Shown here: positions 16,845 through 25,605 of the stretch, piece by piece | Numbering within the stretch: the stretch's first letter is position 1 | Layout: each line of letters begins with the position of its first letter | Assembly: GCF_028550435.1 (NCBI RefSeq) | Contig: NZ_JAQQKV010000001.1 | Location: forward strand, 682,001 to 746,000 | DNA length: 64,000 nt | Reading direction: 5' to 3' | Origin: Asticcacaulis machinosus | Lineage (GTDB): Bacteria; Pseudomonadota; Alphaproteobacteria; Caulobacterales; Caulobacteraceae | Program-made: the position numbers and the translations under genes | Notes under the pieces: model-generated | Seen by the model: only the letters and a program-made list of their open reading frames with translations | The model's database searches: none | What the model was told of the DNA's origin: nothing

Positions 16845-17942
16845 CTACAGATCAGAAACAATGCTTGAAAGCCATTGCCCGGTATTGCCATCCGTTTCCT
16901 TCCCTCCAAGATGGATAGCACCGACCCGGCCTCCCGCTGCAGTCAGGATGGGACCACCGGAAGCGCCTTGCGTTGTCGTTGCGTTGTGCAAGAACGTCCT
17001 TGCGTCGAGGGTACTGACTTCGGGGCGGTCTGCGGGAGTAAAAATCCGCGCTGGCATCATGCGCTTCACATTCCAGATGCCCTCGAACAGCCTGTACCAT
17101 ACCGAATCTGGATCTAGGTTAGATCTCACGTGTTCCGGTTTCGCTGGATATCCCACGATCGCGATCTGTCCTCCAGCCGAAGGCCTTGGCCGTATGTCGA
17201 TCGAAGCTGGACTGGGAAGCGGCCTTTCTGACAGGGGTGGACCAACTTTCAGCAGGGCATAGTCGAAGGTATCAATCGGAGAAGTGTCGGTGATTTCGTC
17301 AGCAGAGCACTCAAGGATGCCCGTGAGGGTATGAGCGTTCTGTCCGCTCCCTCCGAACTCACCCAAGAAATCAATCGCAGCGTCGGCAAACATGGCGCCT
17401 GACCGATGGGACATAGCCTGAGCGACATGACGGGCCGTCAGGACGCCTTCAAGAGATTGTCCGTTTTTTTCAAGCCGGACAAGCACACCTGTGCCGACAT
17501 GGCGTGCATTTCCGAAAATTCTACCGGTAGCCAATACAGCCTCTTGCGTGCCATCGAGCAGAAAGAAATCCCGCACCCGTGTATCCAGTGCGTTACGGAT
17601 GGACGGCCGCCCATTTAGTAGAAGCGTGGCGGGATTTGAGCCATCCGCTTCAATCAGCGCCTGCAATTCTACGCTGCCAGCAGCGCTTGCAGGCACATCA
17701 CGCGCTCGAATGAGCTCTGCCGCAAACTCTCCCGATCTTTCAAGTTCCTGTTCGAGCCTGAGCCCTTCAATATCTGTGAGTTCGCCCTTTGATTGATCCA
17801 GCATGGCAGCAAGCAGCATCGCCGAACCGTACCATCGGGCGTCTGTAATCCGCCCCCGTTCAGACACTGACTGTCGACTGAGATGCGCCTCGCCTAAAAC
17901 AGGCAAAAGCAAACGATCCATTTTCTCGCGCGCACTTGACAT
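16845..17942 (-). CDS. trypsin-like serine protease
   Basis: A 365-residue protein starting at the ATG at 17942, chosen for a strong GGAGG seven bases upstream. The N-terminal about 130 residues are unrecognised and helical. The protease domain has His172 (LTARHVAQ), Asp227 (DTFDYALLKV) and Ser328 (TTQGASGGPIL), with the GxSGGP motif intact. The absence of a signal peptide suggests intracellular action. It is the first gene of the three-gene operon with the larger protease and the STAND NTPase, and is divergent from the trypsin-nuclease gene. Two different trypsin-like proteases in one operon suggests a relay or a pair with distinct targets, which is inference. Confidence 0.85.
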   Translation of the reverse strand: MSSAREKMDRLLLPVLGEAHLSRQSVSERGRITDARWYGSAMLLAAMLDQSKGELTDIEGLRLEQELERSGEFAAELIRARDVPASAAGSVELQALIEADGSNPATLLLNGRPSIRNALDTRVRDFFLLDGTQEAVLATGRIFGNARHVGTGVLVRLEKNGQSLEGVLTARHVAQAMSHRSGAMFADAAIDFLGEFGGSGQNAHTLTGILECSADEITDTSPIDTFDYALLKVGPPLSERPLPSPASIDIRPRPSAGGQIAIVGYPAKPEHVRSNLDPDSVWYRLFEGIWNVKRMMPARIFTPADRPEVSTLDARTFLHNATTTQGASGGPILTAAGGRVGAIHLGGKETDGNTGQWLSSIVSDL

Positions 17943-17975
17943 TGATACGCCTCCCCGCCGTCGCCGATAATATGC

Positions 17976-18000
17976 GCGCAAAAATTGAAGTCAATTGCGC
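17976..18000. promoter_or_regulatory. imperfect dyad in divergent promoter region
   Basis: Between the two divergent protease transcripts lies an inverted repeat: the left arm GCGCAAAAATTGA and the right arm TCAATTGCGC around a two-base centre, matching except for three extra A residues. Its place roughly in the middle of a 139-base spacer fits a shared operator. A dedicated regulator gene was not identified nearby. Confidence 0.4.
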
Positions 18001-18081
18001 AGAATCTATTTTGACGCGATCAACTTTATCGGTTAGTTTCGTGGTTAATGAGGGGTAAATTCAGCTACGGGGGGAAAATCC

Positions 18082-20037
18082 GTGTCGAACGAAGAAAGCC
18101 TTAGACGTGCATCGCGCATCCTGGAGACTGCGTCAGATTTCGCTGATCGTCTCAAGAACGAGGCCTATGATGGTGACAGCTATACCGGCCAGCTACTGTT
18201 GAGCGCCGGCATCTCACCGGATGATCTCGTAGCGGCGCTAGAAGGCAAGCATGTGACCGCCGGATCGAGGCTGGAGTCAACTGACGACGGACGGAACTTC
18301 GCTCTTGAGGCCATAATCGAGCGGATTGGCCGTCCGAGCTATCTCATTCAAGCTAATGAAATCAACTGGAAATCGGGCGCGCCCTTCCCAGTTAACATCA
18401 AGGAATCTGCATCCGCCTTACAGCCTTTTTTCCGCTCGACCGGGCGGATCAGAGCGATCAACCACCCGACGAAAACGTGGCTTGGGACGGTGTGGCTGGT
18501 TGAGAATGACGACGGCAAACCCTTAGCCATCACCAACCGGCATGTGGCAAATGCGTTCGCTGAAAGACGCGCCGGTGGAGCTGCCGTGTTCAGTCGGCTG
18601 CCGTCCCTCGCCCCACTGGGGGCCGTTGTCGATTTCTGCCAGGAAGAAAGAACTGCGGATGTTTTTGAAGCGTCCGTAAAATCGGTCCGATATCTGGCCG
18701 CCGACACTCACCCCGATATAGCCGTCCTGGAGCTTGAGGACAGTGCGCATTTAGGACCACGTCTTCAGTTAGCTGATCGGGAGGCTCTTCGTGACGAGCT
18801 GATTGCCAGTGTCGGCTACCCCGCCCGGGATTCAAGAAATGATGGATCAGCACAACGCGACATTTTCGGAACGGTGTTTGGGAAGAAACGGATCGCACCG
18901 GGTTACGTGACGCAAGCGGTAGGCAGAAACACCCTCATATCACACGACGCCTCGACGCTCGGTGGTAGTTCGGGCTCGGCAATCGTAGCTCTTGACGGCA
19001 ACGATCAAGGCCGAGTTCTTGGTTTGCACTTTGCCGGCGAGTACCTGGAGACGAATTACGCCGTTTCCGTCGCATCGCTTAGGAATGCTTTAAGAAACAC
19101 CAGTGTGCCGGTAAACCAGCCCATGCCTTCGTCCGCCGACGGGGAAGGCCAATCAGATGGGAAGCACGACGTGGGGCACTTTGACGGACGCGACGGATAT
19201 GACCCCAATTTCCTGAAAACTGAGACTATAGTTTTCGAGCTGCCTTTGCCGAAACCGCCTGGAGACGAATTGGCCGAGTTGATCGGTAAGCCGGGTACGC
19301 ACGAACTCAAATACACCCATTTCAGTGTCTTATATTCCAAAGTTCGTCGCGCCCCTCGCCTGACCGCTGTCAATATCGATGGGCGAAAGTCAGTCAAGAT
19401 AAAGCGGGGCGATGATAAGTGGTTCGCCGATCTGCGGATAGCCGAAGACCTTCAACTCACCCGAAAGGACTTCCCTGGGGATTTCGACAGGGGGCATCTC
19501 GTTCGCCGTGAAGATCCAAACTGGGGTGATCAGGCAACCGCCGAACTCGCGGATACTGACACGTTCCATTACACTAACGCCGCTCTTCAACACGCCCTAC
19601 TGAACCGTAACAAGCAGCGGTGGCTGGGACTTGAAGACTATGTTTTGAATTCAGCTCGGACCTTCGGGTTCCGGGCAACTGTTTTCTGCGGCCCTATTCT
19701 GAAGCCCGACGATCCGGAATTAAAGGAGCGTGACGGCATACAAGTGCCATTGGCCTTCTGGAAAGTCATAGTCATGGTGGCAGCCGATAAAAGGCGGCTG
19801 CACACAACCGGATACGTCCTTGGCCAAGCGGACTTTGTCAGAACCCTTACTGAAAGCTTCGAGTTCGGTGATTTTAACCAGTTTCAGGTTCCGATCGACA
19901 TGATCGAAAAGCACACCGACATCACCTTCGGATTGCCAGTGGATGCCGACCCGCTCAAGAAGAGCGCTCGCAATCTCTCCGAAACCGAATATTTAAGGGT
20001 CGTTCCGATCGGCTCCTACGAAGACCTAATCTTATAG
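18082..20037 (+). CDS. trypsin-like protease fused to DNA/RNA non-specific endonuclease
   Basis: A 651-residue two-enzyme fusion. Residues 1-100 are an unrecognised helical region. The trypsin-like part has His154 (AITNRHVAN), Asp212 (HPDIAVLEL) and Ser297 (LGGSSGSAIV). After a polar linker (about 345-380) comes a NUC1-type beta-beta-alpha-metal nuclease: DRGH at 469-472 with the catalytic His, then FHYTNAALQHALLNRNKQRW with the metal-binding Asn region. NUC1 nucleases degrade DNA and RNA without sequence specificity, often in the periplasm; no signal peptide is present here, so the protease may control or release a toxic nuclease inside the cell. It is divergent from the protease/STAND operon and is followed by an unknown gene 31 bases on. 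Confidence 0.88.
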   Translation: MSNEESLRRASRILETASDFADRLKNEAYDGDSYTGQLLLSAGISPDDLVAALEGKHVTAGSRLESTDDGRNFALEAIIERIGRPSYLIQANEINWKSGAPFPVNIKESASALQPFFRSTGRIRAINHPTKTWLGTVWLVENDDGKPLAITNRHVANAFAERRAGGAAVFSRLPSLAPLGAVVDFCQEERTADVFEASVKSVRYLAADTHPDIAVLELEDSAHLGPRLQLADREALRDELIASVGYPARDSRNDGSAQRDIFGTVFGKKRIAPGYVTQAVGRNTLISHDASTLGGSSGSAIVALDGNDQGRVLGLHFAGEYLETNYAVSVASLRNALRNTSVPVNQPMPSSADGEGQSDGKHDVGHFDGRDGYDPNFLKTETIVFELPLPKPPGDELAELIGKPGTHELKYTHFSVLYSKVRRAPRLTAVNIDGRKSVKIKRGDDKWFADLRIAEDLQLTRKDFPGDFDRGHLVRREDPNWGDQATAELADTDTFHYTNAALQHALLNRNKQRWLGLEDYVLNSARTFGFRATVFCGPILKPDDPELKERDGIQVPLAFWKVIVMVAADKRRLHTTGYVLGQADFVRTLTESFEFGDFNQFQVPIDMIEKHTDITFGLPVDADPLKKSARNLSETEYLRVVPIGSYEDLIL

Positions 20038-20068
20038 TGTCCAAACTCATCAGCTCTGGGTAAGTCCG

Positions 20069-21166
20069 ATGGCAAACCTTTTCAAATGGCTCGCGTCCTG
20101 GGTGGACGGCGACGCAAAGCATCTCACCGCCATTAATCTACTGGACAGAAATGTCATAACCGAGGCACCACAGACGGGTGTGCCGGTTGTCTCCGAACGT
20201 CATTACGTTCGGTTATGGCTGAGCGAGCTTTTTCTTCGCCAGAATAATGTCTGGTTCACAACCCGCTACCCACTTGTCTATTCGCTGGTCCAGACGACCT
20301 ATGCCGACAAGACACAGGAATTTTCCAATGTCTCGGGTAAGAACGCTCTGGAAATTCCCCAGTCCAAAATCAACAAAACCATTCCCTTTAACTACCCGCT
20401 GACTCCACTGATCCCGTTTCGAGGTAATACCATCGGCTTGGATTGCGGACTGGTGTCCATGAAAGCCGACGATCTCGTAAAAGCCTTCGCGGGCGTCTTA
20501 AGTGACATCGCTTCAAAAGCGAGCAGTGCGCCCGCCGGGGAAATGATCAAACTTACCGCATCTGTAGCCGAAGGCATTCAGAACCTCTTAGGCGCGGGCG
20601 CGGCGGTTCCCAAGCTCTATTTCCATCAGAGCTTCACAGCCAGCGGAGGCGCCGCCCCGCTGAAATCAGGCTATATTTTCCTATCCGAGAAGACGGCAGG
20701 TTCAGTGCCGCCCGAAAAGCTCTGGATGACGCCGGACGGGCTGCGTTTCGGAGACACACAAGAGAACTTATCGACCCTCCCACCTCAGGACTACATGGTC
20801 CTACACGTACAATGCGTCGAGAAACGCGACGACTACACGTCCTTCTCCTATATCAAGCAACCTTTTGATGCGGCCCTTGATGCCAAGTACGCCGGTTCGG
20901 AAGAGCAAGCTAAGGCGCTTCTAGGTCAAGCCTTAAAAGCGGTTCGCACCAGCCTGGACTTCACCAACACAGACCGCGCGCGTATCGTAAAGGCCCTAAA
21001 CGACTCCTATGTGGAGGGTGCCCTCCCACTTCCGTCCGAGTTGGAGGACGATTTCACTCCGAAGCTCGTGCGCGAGGGAGTTGCACCGCATAGAGTGCGG
21101 CTTCAAAGTTATCTAGCATCGTTTCCGTTCGACGAGTCATACCCGGAAGAAGAGCTGCAACTTTGA
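20069..21166 (+). CDS. unknown protein linked to the trypsin-nuclease gene
   Basis: A 365-residue protein I do not recognise. It lacks a signal peptide and clear membrane helices. Visible stretches include an aromatic, basic N-terminal third (VRLWLSELFLRQNNVWFTTRYPLVYSLVQ) and a small helical segment (LVKAFAGVLSDIASKASS), with a generally mixed alpha/beta look. It starts 31 bases after the trypsin-nuclease stop and is probably in the same transcript, so it may be an inhibitor, sensor or substrate of that enzyme. Nothing in the sequence decides between these. Confidence 0.6.
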   Translation: MANLFKWLASWVDGDAKHLTAINLLDRNVITEAPQTGVPVVSERHYVRLWLSELFLRQNNVWFTTRYPLVYSLVQTTYADKTQEFSNVSGKNALEIPQSKINKTIPFNYPLTPLIPFRGNTIGLDCGLVSMKADDLVKAFAGVLSDIASKASSAPAGEMIKLTASVAEGIQNLLGAGAAVPKLYFHQSFTASGGAAPLKSGYIFLSEKTAGSVPPEKLWMTPDGLRFGDTQENLSTLPPQDYMVLHVQCVEKRDDYTSFSYIKQPFDAALDAKYAGSEEQAKALLGQALKAVRTSLDFTNTDRARIVKALNDSYVEGALPLPSELEDDFTPKLVREGVAPHRVRLQSYLASFPFDESYPEEELQL

Positions 21167-21209
21167 AGCCCGGCGGCGGCGCTTACCGTCGCTGCGCCTT
21201 CAAAATGAT

Positions 21210-21407
21210 TTAGGTCACCGACTCATTAAATCGTAACCAGATAGGGATGCCTGCGAGCTTGACCGAGGCGAGGTAGTGCTCGGCTCTTTTGCTGTATCTA
21301 GTAGCGATGGCCCTGAAGTGTTTGAGTTTGCTGAAGAAGCGTTCGACGAGATTTCCGTTCCTGTACGAGAACCATCTTATGTGACGCGATTTGGCATGGG
21401 CTTGACG
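21210..21407 (-). pseudogene. IS5-family transposase remnant (C-terminal end)
   Basis: Read on the minus strand, 65 codons ending in a TAA at 21210-21212 encode a clear IS5-type DDE transposase C-terminus: NGNLVERFFSKLKHFRAIAT, followed by RYSKRAEHYLASVKLAGIPIW and LRFNESVT. The conserved E in NLVERFF is the last acidic catalytic residue. A stop codon lies upstream at 21408 and the rest of the transposase is absent, so this is a fragment. It sits between the unknown protein gene and the end of the trb operon, marking an old insertion at the join of two modules. Confidence 0.8.
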
Positions 21408-21464
21408 CTAGCCCAAGCACGGTGACGTTCGCACTGTTCAGATTGGACACGGCGTACCGCACCG

Positions 21465-21677
21465 TTATCGTCGTCCTGGTCTACCTCCGGCTTTGTCGCT
21501 CACCAAGAATGCTTCAAGTATGAAAGGAATTAGCTCTACAACTGGTTCCCTGGCCCCATAAGCTTGGGCATAGCGGTCTGCATAGGCTTTCAAAGCTTCG
21601 TTCAATTCAGAGCCAATAACGATTGTCAGCTTGACCGGCGTGCGATCTGGCAGCTTGGGCAATTTCAGGTCAGCCAT
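21465..21677 (-). CDS. DUF2274 protein at the end of the trb operon
   Basis: A 70-residue protein with the DUF2274 pattern: LKLPKLPDRTPVKLTIVIGSELNEALKAYADRYAQAYG, then VVELIPFILEAFL. Small DUF2274 proteins are regularly found directly after trbI; the fold looks like a ribbon-helix-helix, so a regulatory role is plausible. Its ATG overlaps the trbI stop by eight bases. The C-terminus (GGRPGRR) is short, and the sequence turns unrelated soon after, towards the IS5 remnant. Confidence 0.75.
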   Translation of the reverse strand: MADLKLPKLPDRTPVKLTIVIGSELNEALKAYADRYAQAYGAREPVVELIPFILEAFLVSDKAGGRPGRR

Positions 21678-22752
21678 TGGCTGTTTCCCCTTTCAAGTCG
21701 AATTCAAGAGACAGGGGATTAGTCAAAATGATCCGGACGGGCCAACCCGGACGAACGGTGATCGTGGCCGGTGCGTCGACGGCCTGTTGAACGATCCGCT
21801 GGCCGGTCTGGTTTAGGGTCCGACCAGAAGCCTCGCGAATAGCTCGGGTCAGTTCACCTTCCTCACCGGCGTCACGGCCATCGGCGAGTGCGAGAATGGT
21901 CGACAGACCGACGCCTTTGGCCAATGCGGTGGGATGATAGTCAACTCTATCCTTGAGCCCGACATAGCCCGCCTCATCAGCCGCTAAACTATCAACTAGC
22001 ATCAAGACCCGCCCATCTGGCAGTACCAGCTTGTCCCAACTCACATTGATCCGCTGCTGGCGGGTGCCTGTGGCGCGCTCATATCGACCGATCAGGCGAC
22101 TTCCTACGGGAATGACCATCGTCCGTCCGGTTCGGCTATCGAAAACCGGTTCTGTAGTCTGGGCCAGAGCGACACCCGGCAGGTCGGAATTCAGGCCCGT
22201 GATGAGCGTGGCGGATATGATCGTACCGGCGGCCACTTCAAGATCAGGGGCGTTCCGCATGACCGATACGGGATTTACTGCCCCCAGAACCGTATGGGCC
22301 GGGACAGGCTGTGATACCGATACGAATAGCCCGCTCGTACGCGCCTCAACCGCCGGGCTCGCCGCCGTAACAGGCTGCGGTCGCCCCATTACGTCCGATG
22401 GCTCAGGCACCTGCGGCAGTTTTGCTCGCTGTGCTTCCAGCATCGGGCCACCTAAATCGCCGGGCAACGGCGGCCCCAGTTGCGGCACATCCGCATAGGT
22501 CTTCGGCAGACCGCTCAGGGTTTCCGTTGGTGGGCGCACACGATTTTCGAGGTCTGCGCCTTTCTCCGCCGTCGCTACGGCTTTGATCATGGGCGGTGAC
22601 AGGCCGATCCATGTAACGCCGGCCAAGGCCAGCGCGCCCACGGCACCGGCGCCGATCAGCAGGTTTCGGCGGAACCGGACGGCGCGACGTGGCTTGGCCC
22701 TCAGCACGAGTGTTTCCGGATCTAGCTTTTCTGTGGCTTTGGGCTCAGTCAT
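21670..22752 (-). CDS. trbI: TrbI (VirB10-like) type IV secretion protein
   Basis: A 360-residue TrbI/VirB10 homologue that spans inner membrane to outer-membrane core complex. A transmembrane segment (FRRNLLIGAGAVGALALAGVTWIGL) lies near residues 25-50, followed by a proline-rich periplasmic stretch and a C-terminal beta-barrel domain with VIPVGSRLIGRYERATGTRQQRINVSWDKLVLPDGR and a late NQTGQRIVQQ. The start at 22752 overlaps the trbG stop. Order and coupling with trbG place it in the mating channel. Confidence 0.92.
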   Translation of the reverse strand: MTEPKATEKLDPETLVLRAKPRRAVRFRRNLLIGAGAVGALALAGVTWIGLSPPMIKAVATAEKGADLENRVRPPTETLSGLPKTYADVPQLGPPLPGDLGGPMLEAQRAKLPQVPEPSDVMGRPQPVTAASPAVEARTSGLFVSVSQPVPAHTVLGAVNPVSVMRNAPDLEVAAGTIISATLITGLNSDLPGVALAQTTEPVFDSRTGRTMVIPVGSRLIGRYERATGTRQQRINVSWDKLVLPDGRVLMLVDSLAADEAGYVGLKDRVDYHPTALAKGVGLSTILALADGRDAGEEGELTRAIREASGRTLNQTGQRIVQQAVDAPATITVRPGWPVRIILTNPLSLEFDLKGETANG

Positions 22753-23647
22753 TGCGACGTCCCTTTGAAGCCGGCGCCGGGATATCTGCCCGGCGCAGTC
22801 GCACGACCGTTTGGGGTGCTTTTCCCAGTCGCAGTTCGGCCACCTCAATCAGTCGGTCCACTACATAGTATCCCGGCTCGACGCGGTAATTCACAAGTTG
22901 GGCCTCGCCGGTGGGGGATATCAAAAACAGTGGTGGGGCGGCAGACGTGGTCGATGTGGACGGGAAGACAATGTAGGTTTTACTGCCGTCGTCGAATACC
23001 TGCCGCGGTCGCCATGACGGAGCCGCCCCCTCGATAACGTATTGGAAATTCAGTTTAGCAATATCGAAACCTTGCGGTTTCGTTTCGACCGCAGGTTTTG
23101 GAGTGGCCTCCATCTTCACGATAGGCGGCGTGGGGTAGCGCCACGAGACGGCCGCCATATAGGTCGAGGGCGTGCTTTCAAGCTGGAGGTGGTAGGTGCG
23201 GACGCTCGTCAGCACCACGAGGTTGGTTTTCAGCCCGGAGGTGTGCGGCTTGATCAGGATGTGGGTGCGGGTGGCGGCACCTTCGCCGCTCTTGGTGTCG
23301 CCGATGATCCAACGCGCCGTGTCGCCCGCAGAAATCGCCTGCACGATTTCTCCCGGCTCCAGCATGAGGTCGGTTACGCGATCCGGCGCAGAATAGACGC
23401 GGTAGAGGGCCCCTTCCATATAGGGATAGGTCTGAATCGCATTGAGATAGCTTTCAGTCGCCGGTTCACGGACAGCCGCCCGGTTGGCCGCGTCCACCCG
23501 ACCGGTGGGCGGCAACTTCTCCACGCGAACCGACGCTTCAGACGGCGCGACGGTGTATTTGACCGGGGGCTTCTTTACCGGGCTGGCCACGGCCATTGTC
23601 GTGGCCAAAGACAGGGGCAATAGGCCCCACAGGACAAGCGGCTTCAT
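22745..23647 (-). CDS. trbG: TrbG (VirB9-like) type IV secretion protein
   Basis: A 300-residue periplasmic core-complex protein of the TrbG/VirB9 family. An N-terminal signal sequence (LVLWGLLPLSLATTMAVASP) is visible. The family pattern appears in YRVYSAPDRVTDLMLEPGEIV and in WIIGDTKSG...ILIKPH, with the C-terminal RPRQVFDDGSKTYIVFP motif. It joins VirB7- and VirB10-like proteins in the outer-membrane ring. Its stop overlaps trbI and it follows trbF by 11 bases. Confidence 0.92.
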   Translation of the reverse strand: MKPLVLWGLLPLSLATTMAVASPVKKPPVKYTVAPSEASVRVEKLPPTGRVDAANRAAVREPATESYLNAIQTYPYMEGALYRVYSAPDRVTDLMLEPGEIVQAISAGDTARWIIGDTKSGEGAATRTHILIKPHTSGLKTNLVVLTSVRTYHLQLESTPSTYMAAVSWRYPTPPIVKMEATPKPAVETKPQGFDIAKLNFQYVIEGAAPSWRPRQVFDDGSKTYIVFPSTSTTSAAPPLFLISPTGEAQLVNYRVEPGYYVVDRLIEVAELRLGKAPQTVVRLRRADIPAPASKGRRND

Positions 23648-23658
23648 TGGTCTCTCCT

Positions 23659-24363
23659 TCAGGGATTGGATTTGGACAGTTCGGGGGCGTAGTCGCTCGA
23701 CCAGGCGAGGTCGGTGACGTAAAGGCCGAGTGGATTTTTGCGTAAGGTCTCTTCGCGCGTCGGCGTCTGAACCTTGATGCCGACAATCGCGGTCCAGCGG
23801 CTGGAACGGACAAGCTGACCATTTTCAAAGACCTGTTCTGTCCACTTCACCTGAAACGACGACTTCGAAGCCCGGACGACGTTGGTGATCGCAACGGTGA
23901 TGGATTGGCGGCCCACATTGGCGAAGGGATCGTTCAGCCGGGCGTGCTCGCTGAGAAAGGTCGCCGCTTCACCGCTGGCCATATCGTAGGCGTCCAGCCA
24001 TTGGCTTCTGACCAACACTGGGTCCGTCGGCAGGGAGCGAACCAGGGTAATGAAGCGGCCGAGATGCCAGGCCAGTTGCGCGTCGGTCGGGTTGTAGGCG
24101 GTCGTGACCGGCCCTACCGCCCTCACTGCACCCAGACCATCGACTTCGACGACATAGGGCACTACCCGGCTCTGCGTGGTGCTCCAGATAAGGCCGCCGC
24201 CCAGGCCGAAGCTGAGGCTTAGTGCGCCAAGCGCCAGATGGCGCCAATTGGCGGCTTGCGCGACGGCGGAGCCGATGCGGTTATCCCAGACCTGCGCCGC
24301 CTTTTGGTAGGGTGTGACGGGCTCCGGGGTGACGCCGTAGCGTTGAACGGGACGTTTGAACAT
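23659..24363 (-). CDS. trbF: TrbF (VirB8-like) type IV secretion protein
   Basis: A 234-residue VirB8-type inner-membrane protein. Residues 1-35 are cytoplasmic and basic (FKRPVQRYGVTPEP...), a single membrane helix lies around 40-65 (LALGALSLSFGLGGGLIW), and the periplasmic NTF2-like domain follows, including FITLVRSLPTDPVLVRSQWLDAYDMASGEAA and WTEQVFENGQLV. VirB8 proteins nucleate the channel. It sits three bases after trbL and 11 before trbG. Confidence 0.9.
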   Translation of the reverse strand: MFKRPVQRYGVTPEPVTPYQKAAQVWDNRIGSAVAQAANWRHLALGALSLSFGLGGGLIWSTTQSRVVPYVVEVDGLGAVRAVGPVTTAYNPTDAQLAWHLGRFITLVRSLPTDPVLVRSQWLDAYDMASGEAATFLSEHARLNDPFANVGRQSITVAITNVVRASKSSFQVKWTEQVFENGQLVRSSRWTAIVGIKVQTPTREETLRKNPLGLYVTDLAWSSDYAPELSKSNP

Positions 24364-24366
24364 GGC

Positions 24367-25584
24367 TTAGTCCTTTTGCGAGAGATTGGGGGATGCCGAA
24401 GTGGAAGCCTGATCGCCGGCGAGGATGGCGGCCTGAACCATCTGGATGCGGGCGCGCGTGCGCTGCTCAGATTGCATCTTCTTCGCCCAAGCCGGCGGTG
24501 TCGCTCCATCTGAGAGCGATGCGCTCGTCGGGCTGCTCTCCCCGCCGCCGGATGACGACGGCTGCGGCGGTGGCGGGGGCGGCGACGCCCCAGCGCCACC
24601 CGACGTCCCGCCCGAACCGCCCGAACCGCCGCCAAACTTGGACGCGGCCGAGGAAATCGCCTGCATCCCCCCACCGCCGACTCCGGCCAAAGCGCGGGCT
24701 GCACCCGACACCGCGCCCCCGGCCAGCAGAGCTGCACCCGCCGCCGCGCCGAGCGTACCGGCAACTGAACCCGCACCAAGTTGCGGCGCACCCGACACCA
24801 GACCCGATGCGACGGTCGGACCGAACAGACCGAGGCCCAGAAGGGTCAATGAGGCCAGCACAAGCGTCATGGCCTGCATCAGGTCGGGCTCCGCACCGTC
24901 CAACGCCGTGATGAAGGTGTCGAAAAAGCCTGAGCCGATACCGACGATCACCGCCATGACCATGACCTTGATACCGGAGGTGACCACATTGCCGAGGACG
25001 CGTTCGGCCAGAAACGCTGTCTTGTTCCACAGGGCGAAGGGCACCAGCACGAAGCCCGCCAGCGTCGTCAGCTTGAATTCCAGCACGCAGATGAAAAGCT
25101 GAACGGCCAGCAGGAAGAAGGACAGGATGACCAGAAGCCAGGCGACCAACAGGACGACAATGGTCAGGAGATTACCGAAAAACGTGTCGAGGCCCAGCAG
25201 GTCGGCGATCTGCTCCAACAAGGGGTGCGCGGCCTCGAAGCCCGTAGCCGCCAGTCTCCCCGGCCGCAGGAGGTCGTGGGCTGACACCCCGCCGCCGCCT
25301 GCCCGCAAGCCCAGACCGGCAAACGAGTCGTAGATGACTTCGGCGAGGAAACTGAAGTGGGTGATGATGAAAGCAAAGGCGCCGACATAGAGCACCTTGC
25401 GGATCAGGCGACCGAACAGGTGCGCCTCTTCGTCCATCACCCAGAACAGGGCGGCCAGCGTCACGTCGATGGCAATGAGGATGGCGGCGAGATGTCCGAC
25501 ATCGCCTCTCAGAAGGCCGAATCCGGAGTCCAGATAGGCCAGAAAGGTATCGAGGAAAGTGTCGATAATGTTGAGATCGGCCAT
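24367..25584 (-). CDS. trbL: TrbL (VirB6-like) polytopic membrane protein
   Basis: A 405-residue polytopic inner-membrane protein. At least five hydrophobic segments occupy residues 25-290, including LTIVVLLVAWLLVILSFFLL and LVPFALWNKTAFLAERVLGNVV. The C-terminal 110 residues are soluble and of low complexity (Gly/Ser/Pro runs such as GGGSGGSGGTSGG and PPPPPPQP). VirB6-like proteins form the inner-membrane channel. It lies between trbJ and trbF, as in RP4-type operons. The Pro/Gly tail is typical of the subfamily and varies in length. Confidence 0.9.
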   Translation of the reverse strand: MADLNIIDTFLDTFLAYLDSGFGLLRGDVGHLAAILIAIDVTLAALFWVMDEEAHLFGRLIRKVLYVGAFAFIITHFSFLAEVIYDSFAGLGLRAGGGGVSAHDLLRPGRLAATGFEAAHPLLEQIADLLGLDTFFGNLLTIVVLLVAWLLVILSFFLLAVQLFICVLEFKLTTLAGFVLVPFALWNKTAFLAERVLGNVVTSGIKVMVMAVIVGIGSGFFDTFITALDGAEPDLMQAMTLVLASLTLLGLGLFGPTVASGLVSGAPQLGAGSVAGTLGAAAGAALLAGGAVSGAARALAGVGGGGMQAISSAASKFGGGSGGSGGTSGGAGASPPPPPPQPSSSGGGESSPTSASLSDGATPPAWAKKMQSEQRTRARIQMVQAAILAGDQASTSASPNLSQKD

Positions 25585-25605
25585 GACTGCGCGTCCTGAA
25601 TAAAG

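Noticed and set aside
24446-25102. Pro/Ala/Ser-rich plus-strand frame over trbL
   Set aside because: It is the complement of the Gly/Ser/Pro low-complexity tail of TrbL, not a separate gene.
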